Positions 16,868 through 26,017 are shown, numbered from the stretch's first letter. The stretch is DNA of 40,659 nt from Collinsella sp. (GCA_019414345.1 DXMF01000048.1:1-40659); one strand, 5' to 3'. Made by a program: numbers and translations. The notes: a model not told the origin generated them from the letters alone.

Positions 16868-17890
16868 ATGACGGCAAGCGACACGACCGCGACAATTAAA
16901 AAGGGGAATTCGGAGCCCAGTTTCGATAAAACGGCTCAGCGCATCCTCAATCTTTTCTTTGTGCTCAACAGCTCCCCCGAACCGCTGACGACCGAGCAGA
17001 TCGTCTTGGATTCCGACCTGGGATATGGCTCCGGCAACATCGACTCGGATAAGCGCAAGTTTCGGCGCGATCGTGACAAACTGCTCGAGCGTGGCATCTT
17101 AATCAAGGAGGTTCGCCCCGCCGGTGCGCAGGAGACCGAGGAAAGCTCGTGGACAATCGACCGCGAGCACACCTTTGCAGCAGGCGGCCTCATCACCGCA
17201 GACGACGCCGATATCCTGCTCAACGCCATCGACCAGACACTAGCGGCCGGCTCATCCACTTTTGCCGCGCCGCTTGCCGATATTCGCTCCAAAATTGCCT
17301 ACCTCACCGGCATGTCGGCGGTGGACGAAGTACCGATCCGCCGCTCTCCCACCGTCGATGCGGTATGGAGCGCCTTTGCCGAGCGATGCGCGCTGCGATT
17401 TTTATATCAGAACGGACGCGGCGAGCAGAAAGAACGTACCGTCTGTGTCTACGGCATGTTCGAACGCGAGGGCGTGGCGTACTTCTGCGGCCTCGACAAT
17501 GTCACCGACGACATCAGGACATTCCGCTGCGACCGTATCGTTCGCGCATGGCGTCCTTCGAAGGCCTACGCCATCCCTGCGGACTTCAATCTCAACGACT
17601 ATCTGTTCTTTGAATTCGATTTTGCCGACCGACCGCCCGTTGCAGCCACGTTCTCGTTCGCCCCTCAGACGCAGATCGATATGATCAACGGCCTCACGCG
17701 CGGGCGAGGTGAACTCGCACACACCGATGCGGGATGGACCTGGACCGTTGACGTGCATGACCTTGAAGCCGCCGCCTCATTTTGCATGGCCCACGCCATG
17801 GACGGCATGAGGCCTGTGGCCCCCGAATCGCTCAAGCAGGCGTGGAACCACCTCATTGAAAGGACGGTGCACGAGCATGCCCGTGCGTAA
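16868..17890 (+). CDS. WYL-domain transcriptional regulator (PafB-like)
   Basis: This 340-aa cytosolic regulator has an N-terminal winged-helix region (about 18-110, including ILNLFFVLNSS and LTTEQIV) followed by a WYL-type sensor domain (about 160-250, with ALRFLYQNGRGEQKERTVCVYG and DNVTDDIRTFRCDRIV) and a C-terminal extension. Such proteins bind single-stranded nucleic acid or other ligands and control DNA-damage genes in actinobacteria. The start has GAGG five bases upstream. Its end overlaps the next WYL gene by 14 bases, which matches the paired pafB-pafC arrangement. No proteasome accessory gene (pafA) is present here, so the PafBC name is by analogy only. Confidence 0.85.
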   Translation: MTASDTTATIKKGNSEPSFDKTAQRILNLFFVLNSSPEPLTTEQIVLDSDLGYGSGNIDSDKRKFRRDRDKLLERGILIKEVRPAGAQETEESSWTIDREHTFAAGGLITADDADILLNAIDQTLAAGSSTFAAPLADIRSKIAYLTGMSAVDEVPIRRSPTVDAVWSAFAERCALRFLYQNGRGEQKERTVCVYGMFEREGVAYFCGLDNVTDDIRTFRCDRIVRAWRPSKAYAIPADFNLNDYLFFEFDFADRPPVAATFSFAPQTQIDMINGLTRGRGELAHTDAGWTWTVDVHDLEAAASFCMAHAMDGMRPVAPESLKQAWNHLIERTVHEHARA

Positions 17891-18794
17891 ACTCACCAGC
17901 GAGCAGAGACTCTCGCGCGCCATCGACATCATGGAGGCTCTCTACGCCGCCGGCGAGAGCGGCATGACACGAACCGAGATTTGCAGCCGCTTTGACATCA
18001 CGGGGGCGTCGCTCGTCGAGATTCTCGAGATCGTCTCGACGCTCGCGGACCGAGAATCGGGCGCGCGCATCATCTGCGAATGCCACGGCGAGCGTGTGGT
18101 CCTCACCGGTGACGCCGGGCGTGTGCTACCGTTGCGTTTGAGTGCCGCCGAGGGCGCTGTGCTCAACCACGAACTTGAATCGTTGGGGATCGAGCCACAG
18201 ACGGCAGCCCGGATTCGGCATGCTCTTCTACCCGAAGAGCTCGGCTATAACCAGCGCGTCTTTGACACCGTCAACCACGGGTCGCACTGGCAGCAGCTGA
18301 GCTGCGCCATTCAGGACGGCGTTCGCTGCCGCATCTCGTATCGCTCGATGGACGATGCACGGCCACGCGAGCGTCTGGTCGACCCCTTGCGCATTACGGC
18401 AAACGGCGACCAAACATACTTGATTGCCTGGGACATCGCAGTCGATGAGCAGCGCACCTATCGCATGGATAAAATCGAGGGACTCACCTTGACGGAAGAC
18501 TCCGTCGTGTCTCACGCACCGGACGTCGCATCCCTCCACGATTCCCTTGCCCGGACGCAGCGTAGCGCAAAGCTCTTGATGCCATTCGATATGGCGGAAC
18601 ATCTGGACTGGGCCGGCATCACCCTAATCGAGCGCAGCGGGGCAGACATGGCAATGGTAACCGTACATTACGGCTCCGAGCGTTGGCTACTGAGCCAGGT
18701 AATCGCAGCGGGCGGAGCCATCCGCATCTTGGATGACCCCGCCCTGTCAAAGCGTCTGTGCGATATGGCAAAAACCCTCGTTTGTCCGCTTTAG
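17877..18794 (+). CDS. WYL-domain transcriptional regulator (PafC-like)
   Basis: This 305-aa protein is the partner of the preceding gene. It has an N-terminal winged helix (about 8-75, RLSRAIDIMEAL and MTRTEICSRFDITG) and a WYL region (about 140-215, CRISYRSMDDARPRERLVDPLRI and QRTYRMDKIEGL). The ATG at 17877 is preferred; it lies inside the end of the upstream gene, indicating translational coupling, and a TTG at 17856 is the only longer alternative. The pair probably acts as a heterodimer. The stop overlaps the stop of the convergent helicase gene by four bases, so no terminator separates them. Confidence 0.83.
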   Translation: MPVRKLTSEQRLSRAIDIMEALYAAGESGMTRTEICSRFDITGASLVEILEIVSTLADRESGARIICECHGERVVLTGDAGRVLPLRLSAAEGAVLNHELESLGIEPQTAARIRHALLPEELGYNQRVFDTVNHGSHWQQLSCAIQDGVRCRISYRSMDDARPRERLVDPLRITANGDQTYLIAWDIAVDEQRTYRMDKIEGLTLTEDSVVSHAPDVASLHDSLARTQRSAKLLMPFDMAEHLDWAGITLIERSGADMAMVTVHYGSERWLLSQVIAAGGAIRILDDPALSKRLCDMAKTLVCPL

Positions 18795-21685
18795 CGCCGC
18801 CGCTCGTGGCGTGCACGCCACAGTTGCAGATAGTGCCCGATCTGCACCGATTCGATGCGCTGGTAGGAGCTCGTGGGCAGCGACGTTAAGAACTTCTTTC
18901 CGTAGCCCTTCGTCACCAGGCGCGGGTCGGCCAGAATCAGCACGCCGCAATCGGTCGACGAGCGGATAAGGCGGCCGGCCGCCTGCTTGACCTCGAGCAC
19001 CGCCTCGGGCAGCGAATAGCGCGCCCAAGCGCGGTCTTCGCGCAAGTTGCGCTCGCACGAGAGCGGGTCCGTGGGGCTCGAGAACGGCAGCTTGGGAATG
19101 ATGACGCAGCGCAGCGTCTCGCCGCTGGCGTCGAATCCCTCCCAGAAGGCCTTAAGCGCAAAAAGCGACGAGGTCGGCTCGTTGATAAACCGGTCGCGCA
19201 GGCGACGAGGAGATGAGTTGCGCTGCTGGCAGTTGAGTTCCAGACCCGCACGGGCCATCTTGGGCTCAACGCGGGTGTACAGGTCTTCCATGTCGCGCCG
19301 ATTGGTGAACAGCGTGAGCACCGATCCGCCCATGGCAAGATGGGCGTCGACCAGCACGCGCTCGAGCGCCGTAAGATAGCTCTCACGATCGCGCGGATCG
19401 GGTATATCGCCCGCAACGACTACAGCCATGTTCGAATCAAAGTCGTAGCTCGAGTCCAAGTGCAGCGATGAGGATGTTGAAGCACCGATGCGATCGAGGC
19501 CGACCGCGTGGTTAAAGTGTTCAAAGCTTTTGGACACCGTCATGGTCGCCGAGGCAAAGATAGCCGTGTGAACCTCGGGCAGCCACTCGGTTGCCAAGGC
19601 CTCGCCAATGTCGATGCGCTCTGCGGTCATTGACTCTCCGCCGGCACGCAACCTGCGATTGACCTGCAGCGAATACACGTAGTGTTCATCGGTGCCGTCG
19701 ATGATGAGTTTGAGGTTCTCGGCCAGCTCGTGCAGGCGGCGCGAGATATCGCCCAAGTCGACAACAACCTCGGGCTTGTCGGCGGCGACGGCTTGCACCA
19801 GCGCGTCGACGCACTTGTCAGCTTGTTCCAATGCATCGATGGCAGCGTAGGCCGACTGTAAGAAATCATGCCAGTCGTCAGATTCGCGCAGCTCGGGGCC
19901 AATCCATAGATTGGCATTGTCATAACCCCCACGGACACGGCGGCCGAGCTCGCGAACGCCATCGAACACGTCGGCGATTGCCATGCTCGCGCGCGCAACC
20001 GTCGACGTCGCCTTGGCAGTAAGGCCCAGATAGAGCGTAGAGCCCTCGGAGGTTGCCAAATCACGGGAGACCTGGCTTAGCGCGCCGGTGGTCGAGCCGC
20101 CCAGGCGCTCAAACAGAACGCGTGATTCGTCCGCCGACACCACGCGCGCCCACTGACGGCGCGCCTCGCGCTCGATGGAATGGGCCTCGTCGATTACCCA
20201 ATGACGAATCGGAGGTAAAATCCTGCCCTCGGCCGCAACATTGCGGAACAGCAGTGAATGGTTGGTGACCACCACGTCGGCATGCGCCGCACGACGGCGA
20301 GCGCCGTGGACCAAACATTTTTCAGGGAAAAACGGGCAGAGGCGACGAGCACACTCGCGCGAGGCCGTCGTAAAGTCGGGGCGGTTGACACTGCGCCACC
20401 GAATGCCGAGCGAGTCGAGGTCGCCATCGGCTGATTGACAGACGTACGCCATAATGACCGCGACCGCCGTGAGCGTGTCCGCCGGATCGCGCTTGGTGGT
20501 AATCTCGACCTGGCCGCGGCTCATGCGCTCAAGCTTGCGCAGGCACGGATAGTGGTCATAGCCCTTGAGAGCGCAAAATGACAGGCCACCGTCCAGTTGC
20601 TCGGCAAGTTTTGGCAGCTCATGGTACATGAGCTGGTCGGCAAGATTGTTCGATTTGGTCGCAATACCAACCGTGATGTTGTTACGGCGTGCTGCCTCGG
20701 CAAAAGGCACCAGATAGGCCATCGATTTGCCGACGCCCGTGCCCGCCTCAATTACACGATGAGTGCCCGTGACCAGCGCATCGCGGACCTCGAGCGCCAT
20801 CGCGATCTGCTCATCACGCGGCTCGTAGGTGGGATACATGCGATTGACCAGGCCACCTGGCGCATAGTCTGCCTCAATCTCCTCACGACTCGGCATCTTG
20901 AGTACCGGCAGTTCGTCGGCGTCCACCCGATCGTCGGCGCGATCGGCCTTGAGAACGTCAGCACGAGCGGCGCTGAGAGAGAAGATAGAACCGGGGTTCT
21001 GCCCCGCCAAGAATGAGAAGATTGGACGATAGGACCAAGGCACGTCCGGATGCATGTCGGCTAGGCGCGCCATGAGGCCCTGGGGCAAGTCGGTGAGTGC
21101 CACGAGCAACACGCGCCATACGCCACACAGGGCGTCGACGTCGGCATTGGCACGGTGTGATACCGAGTCACAGCCAAACAGATCGGCCATAAAAGACAGC
21201 TTGTGCGAAGCCAGGCGCGGAAGCGCGATGCGCGACAGCGCCAGCGAATCGATCCAAATATCGCTCACGTTGACGCCGCCTTTGACCGACTCGATAAACG
21301 AGCGGTCGAACGTGGCGTTATGTGCGATTACCGGGCAACCACCGACAAAATCGGCGAGAGCGGCTACGGCCTCAACGGCCGACGGGGCATCTGCCACATC
21401 GGCATTTGTAATGCTCGTGAGCTCGGTAATCTCGGCGGGAATCAGCTGCTTGGGATGCACGAAGGTATCGAAGCGGTCGACGATCTCGCGGCCCGAAAGA
21501 CGGGCCGCCGAGATCTCGATCAGCTCGTTGTCCTGCACCGAAAGACCTGTGGTCTCGGTATCGAGGACAATCACATCTTCCTCGATAAGGCCGAAGGACT
21601 GCGTTTTGGCGCGTTCGGCAAGCGTGGCATAGGAGTCGATGACAAACTGCGGCGTTCCTGACGAAACCGCGTCCTCGATTAGCAT
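18791..21685 (-). CDS. dinG: DinG-type helicase with N-terminal DEDDh exonuclease
   Basis: This 964-aa protein fuses a 3'-5' exonuclease to an XPD-like 5'-3' DNA helicase. The exonuclease (about 38-200) has LDTETTGLS, AHNATFD and HRANADVD. The helicase has the Walker A stretch GTGVGKSMAYL near residue 320, a DEAH box in WVIDEAHS, and four cysteines between these (CALKGYDHYPC and CARRLCPFFPEKC) that fit the iron-sulfur cluster of the family. C-terminal motifs include LKAFWEGFDASG and KQAAGRLIRSSTD. The role is likely removal of R-loops or structures during repair and replication. This fusion is the form known from Gram-positive bacteria such as B. subtilis. The start overlaps the ddl stop by seven bases, so the two are coupled. 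Confidence 0.92.
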   Translation of the reverse strand: MLIEDAVSSGTPQFVIDSYATLAERAKTQSFGLIEEDVIVLDTETTGLSVQDNELIEISAARLSGREIVDRFDTFVHPKQLIPAEITELTSITNADVADAPSAVEAVAALADFVGGCPVIAHNATFDRSFIESVKGGVNVSDIWIDSLALSRIALPRLASHKLSFMADLFGCDSVSHRANADVDALCGVWRVLLVALTDLPQGLMARLADMHPDVPWSYRPIFSFLAGQNPGSIFSLSAARADVLKADRADDRVDADELPVLKMPSREEIEADYAPGGLVNRMYPTYEPRDEQIAMALEVRDALVTGTHRVIEAGTGVGKSMAYLVPFAEAARRNNITVGIATKSNNLADQLMYHELPKLAEQLDGGLSFCALKGYDHYPCLRKLERMSRGQVEITTKRDPADTLTAVAVIMAYVCQSADGDLDSLGIRWRSVNRPDFTTASRECARRLCPFFPEKCLVHGARRRAAHADVVVTNHSLLFRNVAAEGRILPPIRHWVIDEAHSIEREARRQWARVVSADESRVLFERLGGSTTGALSQVSRDLATSEGSTLYLGLTAKATSTVARASMAIADVFDGVRELGRRVRGGYDNANLWIGPELRESDDWHDFLQSAYAAIDALEQADKCVDALVQAVAADKPEVVVDLGDISRRLHELAENLKLIIDGTDEHYVYSLQVNRRLRAGGESMTAERIDIGEALATEWLPEVHTAIFASATMTVSKSFEHFNHAVGLDRIGASTSSSLHLDSSYDFDSNMAVVVAGDIPDPRDRESYLTALERVLVDAHLAMGGSVLTLFTNRRDMEDLYTRVEPKMARAGLELNCQQRNSSPRRLRDRFINEPTSSLFALKAFWEGFDASGETLRCVIIPKLPFSSPTDPLSCERNLREDRAWARYSLPEAVLEVKQAAGRLIRSSTDCGVLILADPRLVTKGYGKKFLTSLPTSSYQRIESVQIGHYLQLWRARHERRR

Positions 21686-22644
21686 GCAATGCCCGCTCGA
21701 CGAAGGCCCATACGGATCAGGCTGTCACAGACCTGCGGGAACGTCATGTCGTCGGTGTGGCGGATCTCATCCGGATACAGCGACGTATCGGTCATGCCGG
21801 GAATGGTATTGGTCTCGAGGATGACGGGGCCGTCCTCACTCACAATAAAGTCGCTGCGTGAGATACCCAGGCAACCGAGGGCCTTGTGAGCAGCGCAGGC
21901 AAGCTCCTGAGCGCGAGTGTAATTCTCGGGTGAAATCTGCGCCGGAATGCGATGGATGTCCGTAGGGTCGACATACTTCACGTCCAGATCGTAGAACTCG
22001 CAGTCCTTGGGCTTACGAATCTCGACAATCGGCAGAGCGCGCACGTCGTCCTCGCCGTACACGCCGACGGTGATCTCGGTACCCTCGATGCACTTCTCGA
22101 CCAGCACTTTGTCGCCGTACTCAAACGCCTTGGCGATTGCCGCGGGCAGCTCGGAGGGCTCATGGACCAGGGAAATGCCATAGCTGGAACCGTTGACGGC
22201 CGGCTTCACAAAGCAGCGCTCGCCACAAACCTCGACGATATGATCGATATCGACTTCATCGCCCACCTCGAGCGCGAGGCCGGGGGCGATGGGAATGCCC
22301 GCCTTGGCGTACAGGAGCTTAGAGACCTCCTTGTCGGCACCGCAGGCGCTGGCAAGCACGCCCGAAGCCGTGTAGGGGATACCCAGGGTCTCCATGGCGC
22401 CTTGCATGGCGCCATCCTCGCCGCCGGCACCGTGCATGGCGATAAACGCCACGTCAAAGCCGCCGGTCGCCATGGTTACCATAAAATCATCGGCAGCCGT
22501 GTCGAGCAGCTCCACCGAAGTGTAGCCGGCCTCCTTCAAGGCAACCACGACGTTCTTACCCGAATTGAGCGAGATCTCGCGCTCAGCGGAATGACCGCCC
22601 GCCAAGACCGCTACGTGCATGTTCTCTAGGCTTTTACCCGGCAT
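21679..22644 (-). CDS. ddl: D-alanine--D-alanine ligase
   Basis: Ddl joins two D-alanines with ATP to make the terminal dipeptide of peptidoglycan precursors in the cytosol. The 321-aa protein has the N-terminal VLAGGHSAEREISL, AMHGAGGEDG, the ATP-grasp core CFVKPAVNGSSYGISL and VLVEKCIEGTEITVGV, and the C-terminal VILETNTIPGMTDTSLYP with metal-binding Glu and Asn. Length is normal or slightly short. GGAGGAG sits seven bases before the ATG. It is the first gene of a unit with dinG and is divergent from rlmN. Confidence 0.94.
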   Translation of the reverse strand: MPGKSLENMHVAVLAGGHSAEREISLNSGKNVVVALKEAGYTSVELLDTAADDFMVTMATGGFDVAFIAMHGAGGEDGAMQGAMETLGIPYTASGVLASACGADKEVSKLLYAKAGIPIAPGLALEVGDEVDIDHIVEVCGERCFVKPAVNGSSYGISLVHEPSELPAAIAKAFEYGDKVLVEKCIEGTEITVGVYGEDDVRALPIVEIRKPKDCEFYDLDVKYVDPTDIHRIPAQISPENYTRAQELACAAHKALGCLGISRSDFIVSEDGPVILETNTIPGMTDTSLYPDEIRHTDDMTFPQVCDSLIRMGLRRAGIAC

Positions 22645-22684
22645 GGGCAGACTCCTCCTCTATAATTTCTGCAGCTGATACCAT

Positions 22685-22714
22685 ATTGTAGCGATACCCT
22701 CTACGTTTCCCCAA
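22685..22714 (-). promoter_or_regulatory. Candidate promoter for ddl-dinG
   Basis: On the minus strand TTGGGG (22709-22714) and TACAAT (22685-22690) are 18 bases apart in the 85-bp gap between divergent ddl and rlmN. The -10 match is good and the -35 match is partial. Confidence 0.4.
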
Positions 22715-22729
22715 AATCGAAAGGCTTCC

Positions 22730-23782
22730 ATGAATCCCAGGACTAAATCTCAGGACATTCGCGACTTGAGCCAAAACGATATTCGCGAGCTCGTGGCCGA
22801 GCTTGGCCAGCCCGCCTTCCGCGCGAAGCAGCTCATCGAATGGGTCTTTGAGAAGAACGTTTGTTCGTTTGACGATATGACCAACCTCCCCAAGGCTTTC
22901 CGCGAGCAGCTTAAAGAGGCTTTTGCCTTTGACACGCCGACTGAACTCACCAAGCAGGTTTCCAAAGATGGCTCTCGCAAGTATCTGCTCGAGTACCACG
23001 ACGGCGTTTCCGTCGAGACCGTCGGCATGCCCCGTCGTAACAAGCTTTCCGTCTGCGTTTCCACCCAGGCAGGCTGTGGCATGGGCTGTGCCTTTTGCGC
23101 TACCGGTCTCAACGGCCTCAAGCGCTCTCTGACCGCTCAAGAGATCGTCGACCAGGTACTTCATGTATCCAACGACTTTGGCGAGCGCGCCACGAGCGTT
23201 GTCTTCATGGGCCAGGGCGAGCCGTTTGCCAACTATGACGAGGTTCTCAAGGCGCTGCGAATCCTCAACGACCCCGATGGCATCGGTATCGGCGCTCGTC
23301 ACCTCACTGTCTCTACCAGTGGCGTTATTCCCGGTATTCGCAAATTTGCCGACATCCCCGAGCAGTTCACGCTTGCTGTTTCCCTGCATTCCGCCATCCA
23401 GTCGACGCGCAATAAGCTCATGCCCGGTGTTAAGAAGTACACGCTGCTTCGCCTTCACGAAGCGCTTCAGCTCTACACCGAGAAGACTGGCCGCCGCCCG
23501 ACCTATGAGTACGCCATGATCGAAGGCGTCAACGATACGAATCCCGAAATGCAGGCGCTCTGCGACTTCTGCGAGGGAACGCTGTGCCACGTTAACCTCA
23601 TTCAGCTTAACGACATCGAGGGTAGCCCGCTCAAGCCGTCGCCGATTCATAAGGTTGAGGATCTTCAGCGTCGTCTTGAGTCCCGTGGCATCGAGACCAC
23701 GATTCGTAACTCCCGTGGTAACGATATTGACGCCGCTTGCGGACAGCTGAAGCAGCGCTTCAAAGTTCAGAAGAACGCATAG
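22730..23782 (+). CDS. rlmN: Dual-specificity 23S rRNA/tRNA adenine C2 methyltransferase
   Basis: RlmN is a radical-SAM enzyme that methylates C2 of A2503 in 23S rRNA and A37 in some tRNAs, tuning ribosome function. The 350-aa protein has the cluster motif Cys116-Cys120-Cys123 (GCGMGCAFC), FMGQGEPFANYD, STSGVIPGI, SLHSA and the catalytic mono-methyl Cys337 in DIDAACGQL. This last cysteine and overall length fit RlmN. If the 98% family background holds, a Cfr antibiotic-resistance role is unlikely. AAAGG lies five bases before the ATG. It is monocistronic and ends at a strong terminator. Confidence 0.94.
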   Translation: MNPRTKSQDIRDLSQNDIRELVAELGQPAFRAKQLIEWVFEKNVCSFDDMTNLPKAFREQLKEAFAFDTPTELTKQVSKDGSRKYLLEYHDGVSVETVGMPRRNKLSVCVSTQAGCGMGCAFCATGLNGLKRSLTAQEIVDQVLHVSNDFGERATSVVFMGQGEPFANYDEVLKALRILNDPDGIGIGARHLTVSTSGVIPGIRKFADIPEQFTLAVSLHSAIQSTRNKLMPGVKKYTLLRLHEALQLYTEKTGRRPTYEYAMIEGVNDTNPEMQALCDFCEGTLCHVNLIQLNDIEGSPLKPSPIHKVEDLQRRLESRGIETTIRNSRGNDIDAACGQLKQRFKVQKNA

Positions 23783-23800
23783 GGGAGTCGCATCCCAAAA

Positions 23801-23816
23801 CGTTTCATGTGAAACA
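23801..23816. promoter_or_regulatory. Degenerate parS-like site
   Basis: CGTTTCATGTGAAACA matches the parS consensus TGTTTCACGTGAAACA at 14 of 16 positions. It lies between the rlmN stop and its terminator, 2.1 kb from the perfect parS cluster. Confidence 0.45.
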
Positions 23817-23820
23817 TCGA

Positions 23821-23855
23821 ACGACCCCGGTTACAGAATATGCAACCGGGGTCGT
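23821..23855 (+). terminator. Terminator of rlmN
   Basis: A perfect 12-bp stem ACGACCCCGGTT/AACCGGGGTCGT (23821-23832/23844-23855) is followed by a T-rich stretch on the plus strand. Confidence 0.85.
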
Positions 23856-23916
23856 TTCATTTATTGACCTTAATTTTGAATCAGCTGCTACCTGTCCCAT
23901 TTTTACGGCCAAAATA

Positions 23917-23952
23917 AGGGGTCCTTGTCTCATGAATCAGACAAGGACCCCT
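23917..23952 (-). terminator. Terminator of the parA-parB unit
   Basis: A perfect 14-bp stem AGGGGTCCTTGTCT/AGACAAGGACCCCT with an 8-base loop is followed on the minus strand by TATTTT. It lies 28 bases beyond the stop of the 84-aa gene that follows parB. Confidence 0.85.
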
Positions 23953-23972
23953 CAAAATATGCTGAGTAATTG

Positions 23973-23984
23973 TTAGGTACCTAA
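23973..23984. repeat. 12-bp palindrome TTAGGTACCTAA, copy 1
   Basis: A perfect palindrome overlaps the stop codon of the 84-aa gene. An identical copy lies at 27477-27488 between yidC and jag. It may be a protein-binding site; its role is unknown. Confidence 0.4.
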
Positions 23985-24235
23985 TAGCCTACATTTTCCC
24001 ATTGGTTGCTGACCCAACCTTGATTAATCTTGGGATTCTTCGTTACCTGAGCAGTACGCATGGCAACATCTTCTGTCATAACATCCATTTTCTTTTTGGA
24101 AGTATCGACGATATCTTGCGCGCTACGAAGCAAACGACCTCGAAGTTCATCGTCTGTCGCGATCCTATAGCCAGCAAAGGCACCAGCCGCGACAGTCGTC
24201 ACCAATGCAATCGCTGTTAAAATCTTATTCCTCAT
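23981..24235 (-). CDS. Small membrane or exported protein coupled to parB
   Basis: This 84-aa protein is not recognised. It has a short basic start, one hydrophobic helix (about 5-24) that could be an anchor or an uncleaved signal, and a polar, Lys/Asp-rich tail. The ATG at 24235 has AAGGAGG five bases upstream and lies inside the end of parB, overlapping it by 11 bases. This makes it the third gene of a parA-parB unit and suggests a role near segregation or the membrane. A TTG at 24253 is the only longer start and has no ribosome site. Confidence 0.7.
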   Translation of the reverse strand: MRNKILTAIALVTTVAAGAFAGYRIATDDELRGRLLRSAQDIVDTSKKKMDVMTEDVAMRTAQVTKNPKINQGWVSNQWENVGY

Positions 24236-25130
24236 CTTGGCCTCCTTGATCAAACTGAATCATTTCGCCAAGAATACGAGAGAGCTCTTCCTCGTCTTTA
24301 AACTCAATCTCAATCTTATTCTTTCCACGCGAGCTCTTCACACGCACGTTGGTATTAAAAACCTGACGAAGCACGCGGGCAGCCTTTTTAAAAGACTGAG
24401 GCGTTGCAGGCCTCGGCGTCTTAGGTGTCTCTCCGGCAGAAAACAACGGAGCAAGATTTTCTGTCGCTCTTACGGAAAGGCCCTCTGTAACAATTTTCTC
24501 TGCAAGTCGAATACGCGCGTCCTCATAGGGAACTGCAAGAATCGCACGTGCATGACCAGCAGTAAGTTTGCCCTCAAAAATCATCTGCTGAACTACTTCA
24601 GGGAGATCGAGAAGACGCAGCGAGTTTGTAATTGCAGAGCGTGACTTGCTTACTGCCTTCGACAATGCCTCCTGGGTCATCCCGCTGGCATCAATAAGTT
24701 GGCGATAGCCCTTAGCCTCTTCGACGGGATTCAGATCAGAACGCTGAAGGTTTTCGATAAGAGCAAGAGCCAGCATCTCTTCATCATTTACCTCTTTAAT
24801 GATGACTGGCAATTCTTCAAGGCCAGCAAGCTTTGACGCCTGGTAACGACGCTCACCAGCGATGATCTCATAGCCGTTTCCATGCTTGCGAACCAAAAGC
24901 GGCTGCAAAACGCCATGTTCTTGGATCGACTCGCTCAACTCGCGAAGTTCAGTTTCGTTAAAGTGAATTCGCGGCTGATTAGGGTTGGGAACGATATCCT
25001 CAATAGGTAGTTTTGTTTCAGATGCGGCATTTGAAGCCGATGCAGCCGAACCGCCGGTCTCATACTCGGCCTCTGAGACCAAAGCATTGAGTCCACGTCC
25101 CAATCCGCCACGTTTCTTTACACTAGGCAC
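24225..25130 (-). CDS. parB: Chromosome-partitioning protein ParB
   Basis: ParB is a CTP-dependent DNA clamp that loads at parS, spreads and helps SMC and ParA segregate the origin. The 301-aa protein has the ParB start GGLGRGLNAL, the CTP-binding motif GERRYQA (92-98), a helix-turn-helix (about 151-174, MTQEALSKAVSKSRSAITNS) and a C-terminal dimerisation region. The GTG start at 25130 has AGAGG nine bases upstream and overlaps the parA stop by eight bases. Three perfect parS sites lie upstream of parA, so the whole ParABS module is present. Base composition here is clearly lower in GC than in the gyrase genes. Confidence 0.95.
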   Translation of the reverse strand: MPSVKKRGGLGRGLNALVSEAEYETGGSAASASNAASETKLPIEDIVPNPNQPRIHFNETELRELSESIQEHGVLQPLLVRKHGNGYEIIAGERRYQASKLAGLEELPVIIKEVNDEEMLALALIENLQRSDLNPVEEAKGYRQLIDASGMTQEALSKAVSKSRSAITNSLRLLDLPEVVQQMIFEGKLTAGHARAILAVPYEDARIRLAEKIVTEGLSVRATENLAPLFSAGETPKTPRPATPQSFKKAARVLRQVFNTNVRVKSSRGKNKIEIEFKDEEELSRILGEMIQFDQGGQDEE

Positions 25131-25923
25131 GCTTGATCACCTCTTTTGCAAGGTTCATATATGCTTTTGCACCCTTATTTTGAGGTGCATAGGTAATTAC
25201 CGGTTCTCCAAAAGACGGAGCTTCGGAGATTTTAACCGTACGGGGGATTAGCGTCTTAAACGCCTTGTCACCAAAGTACGATTGAACCTCCTCAACAACC
25301 TGATTCGATAGTGAAGTACGCGAGTCATACATGGTCATAAGCACACCATAGGTGTCTAAGCCCTTGTTCAGCCGTGATTTGACCATCTTCATTGACTCAA
25401 GCAGCTTCGTAACGCCCTCGAGTGCGTAATATTCGCACTGGATCGGAATCAAAACGCTGTCTGCTGCGGTCAAAGCGTTGATAGTAAGCAGGCCGAGCGA
25501 AGGAGGACAGTCAATGAAAATAAAGTCAAACTCGTCCTGAATCGGCTCAAGCAAATCTTTGAGGCGGGTTTCACGAGCAATTGCGCTTACGAGCTCAATT
25601 TCCGCGCCTGCAAGTTGAATTGTAGCCGGAATAACGAATACCTTTTTACAATTTGTATCAAGAACAAGCGATTCTGCCGGCACATCATTCAACAATGCAT
25701 CATAGATGCAGTGATCAAGGTCTTCTTTTTCAATTCCGAATCCACTGGTGCTGTTTCCCTGCGGATCAAAATCGACAATCAGTGTCTTACGACCCTGCTC
25801 ACCCAGTGCTGCTGCAAGGTTTACAGCCGTCGTTGACTTACCGACGCCGCCTTTTTGATTGATGATTGCAATGATACGCGTGTCTTTTGCGCTCTTAGAA
25901 CGCTTAACGTCGCGAAATCCCAC
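25123..25923 (-). CDS. parA: Chromosome-partitioning ATPase ParA (Soj)
   Basis: ParA is a deviant Walker ATPase that binds the nucleoid and moves ParB-parS complexes. The 266-aa protein has KGGVGKST (24-31), VDFDPQGN, and FDFIFIDCPPSLGLLT. Family position next to parB and parS shows it is the chromosomal type, which also tunes DnaA activity in B. subtilis. The GTG start at 25923 has AGGAGG four bases upstream. The parS cluster lies between this gene and rsmG. Confidence 0.95.
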   Translation of the reverse strand: MGFRDVKRSKSAKDTRIIAIINQKGGVGKSTTAVNLAAALGEQGRKTLIVDFDPQGNSTSGFGIEKEDLDHCIYDALLNDVPAESLVLDTNCKKVFVIPATIQLAGAEIELVSAIARETRLKDLLEPIQDEFDFIFIDCPPSLGLLTINALTAADSVLIPIQCEYYALEGVTKLLESMKMVKSRLNKGLDTYGVLMTMYDSRTSLSNQVVEEVQSYFGDKAFKTLIPRTVKISEAPSFGEPVITYAPQNKGAKAYMNLAKEVIKRA

Positions 25924-25962
25924 GGTCCCTCCTGGTGTGTATTAAAGCTGTCAAACGGAGGA

Positions 25963-25978
25963 TGTTTCACGTGAAACA
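25963..25978. promoter_or_regulatory. parS site 1
   Basis: This is a perfect copy of the ParB-binding sequence TGTTTCACGTGAAACA, 40 bases upstream of the parA start. Confidence 0.93.
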
Positions 25979-26001
25979 TTCCGAATCGATATCAACCGCC
26001 A

Positions 26002-26017
26002 TGTTTCACGTGAAACA
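26002..26017. promoter_or_regulatory. parS site 2
   Basis: This is a perfect TGTTTCACGTGAAACA, 39 bases from site 1 start to start. The near-even spacing of about 39 bases among the three sites could place them on similar faces of the helix. Confidence 0.93.
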
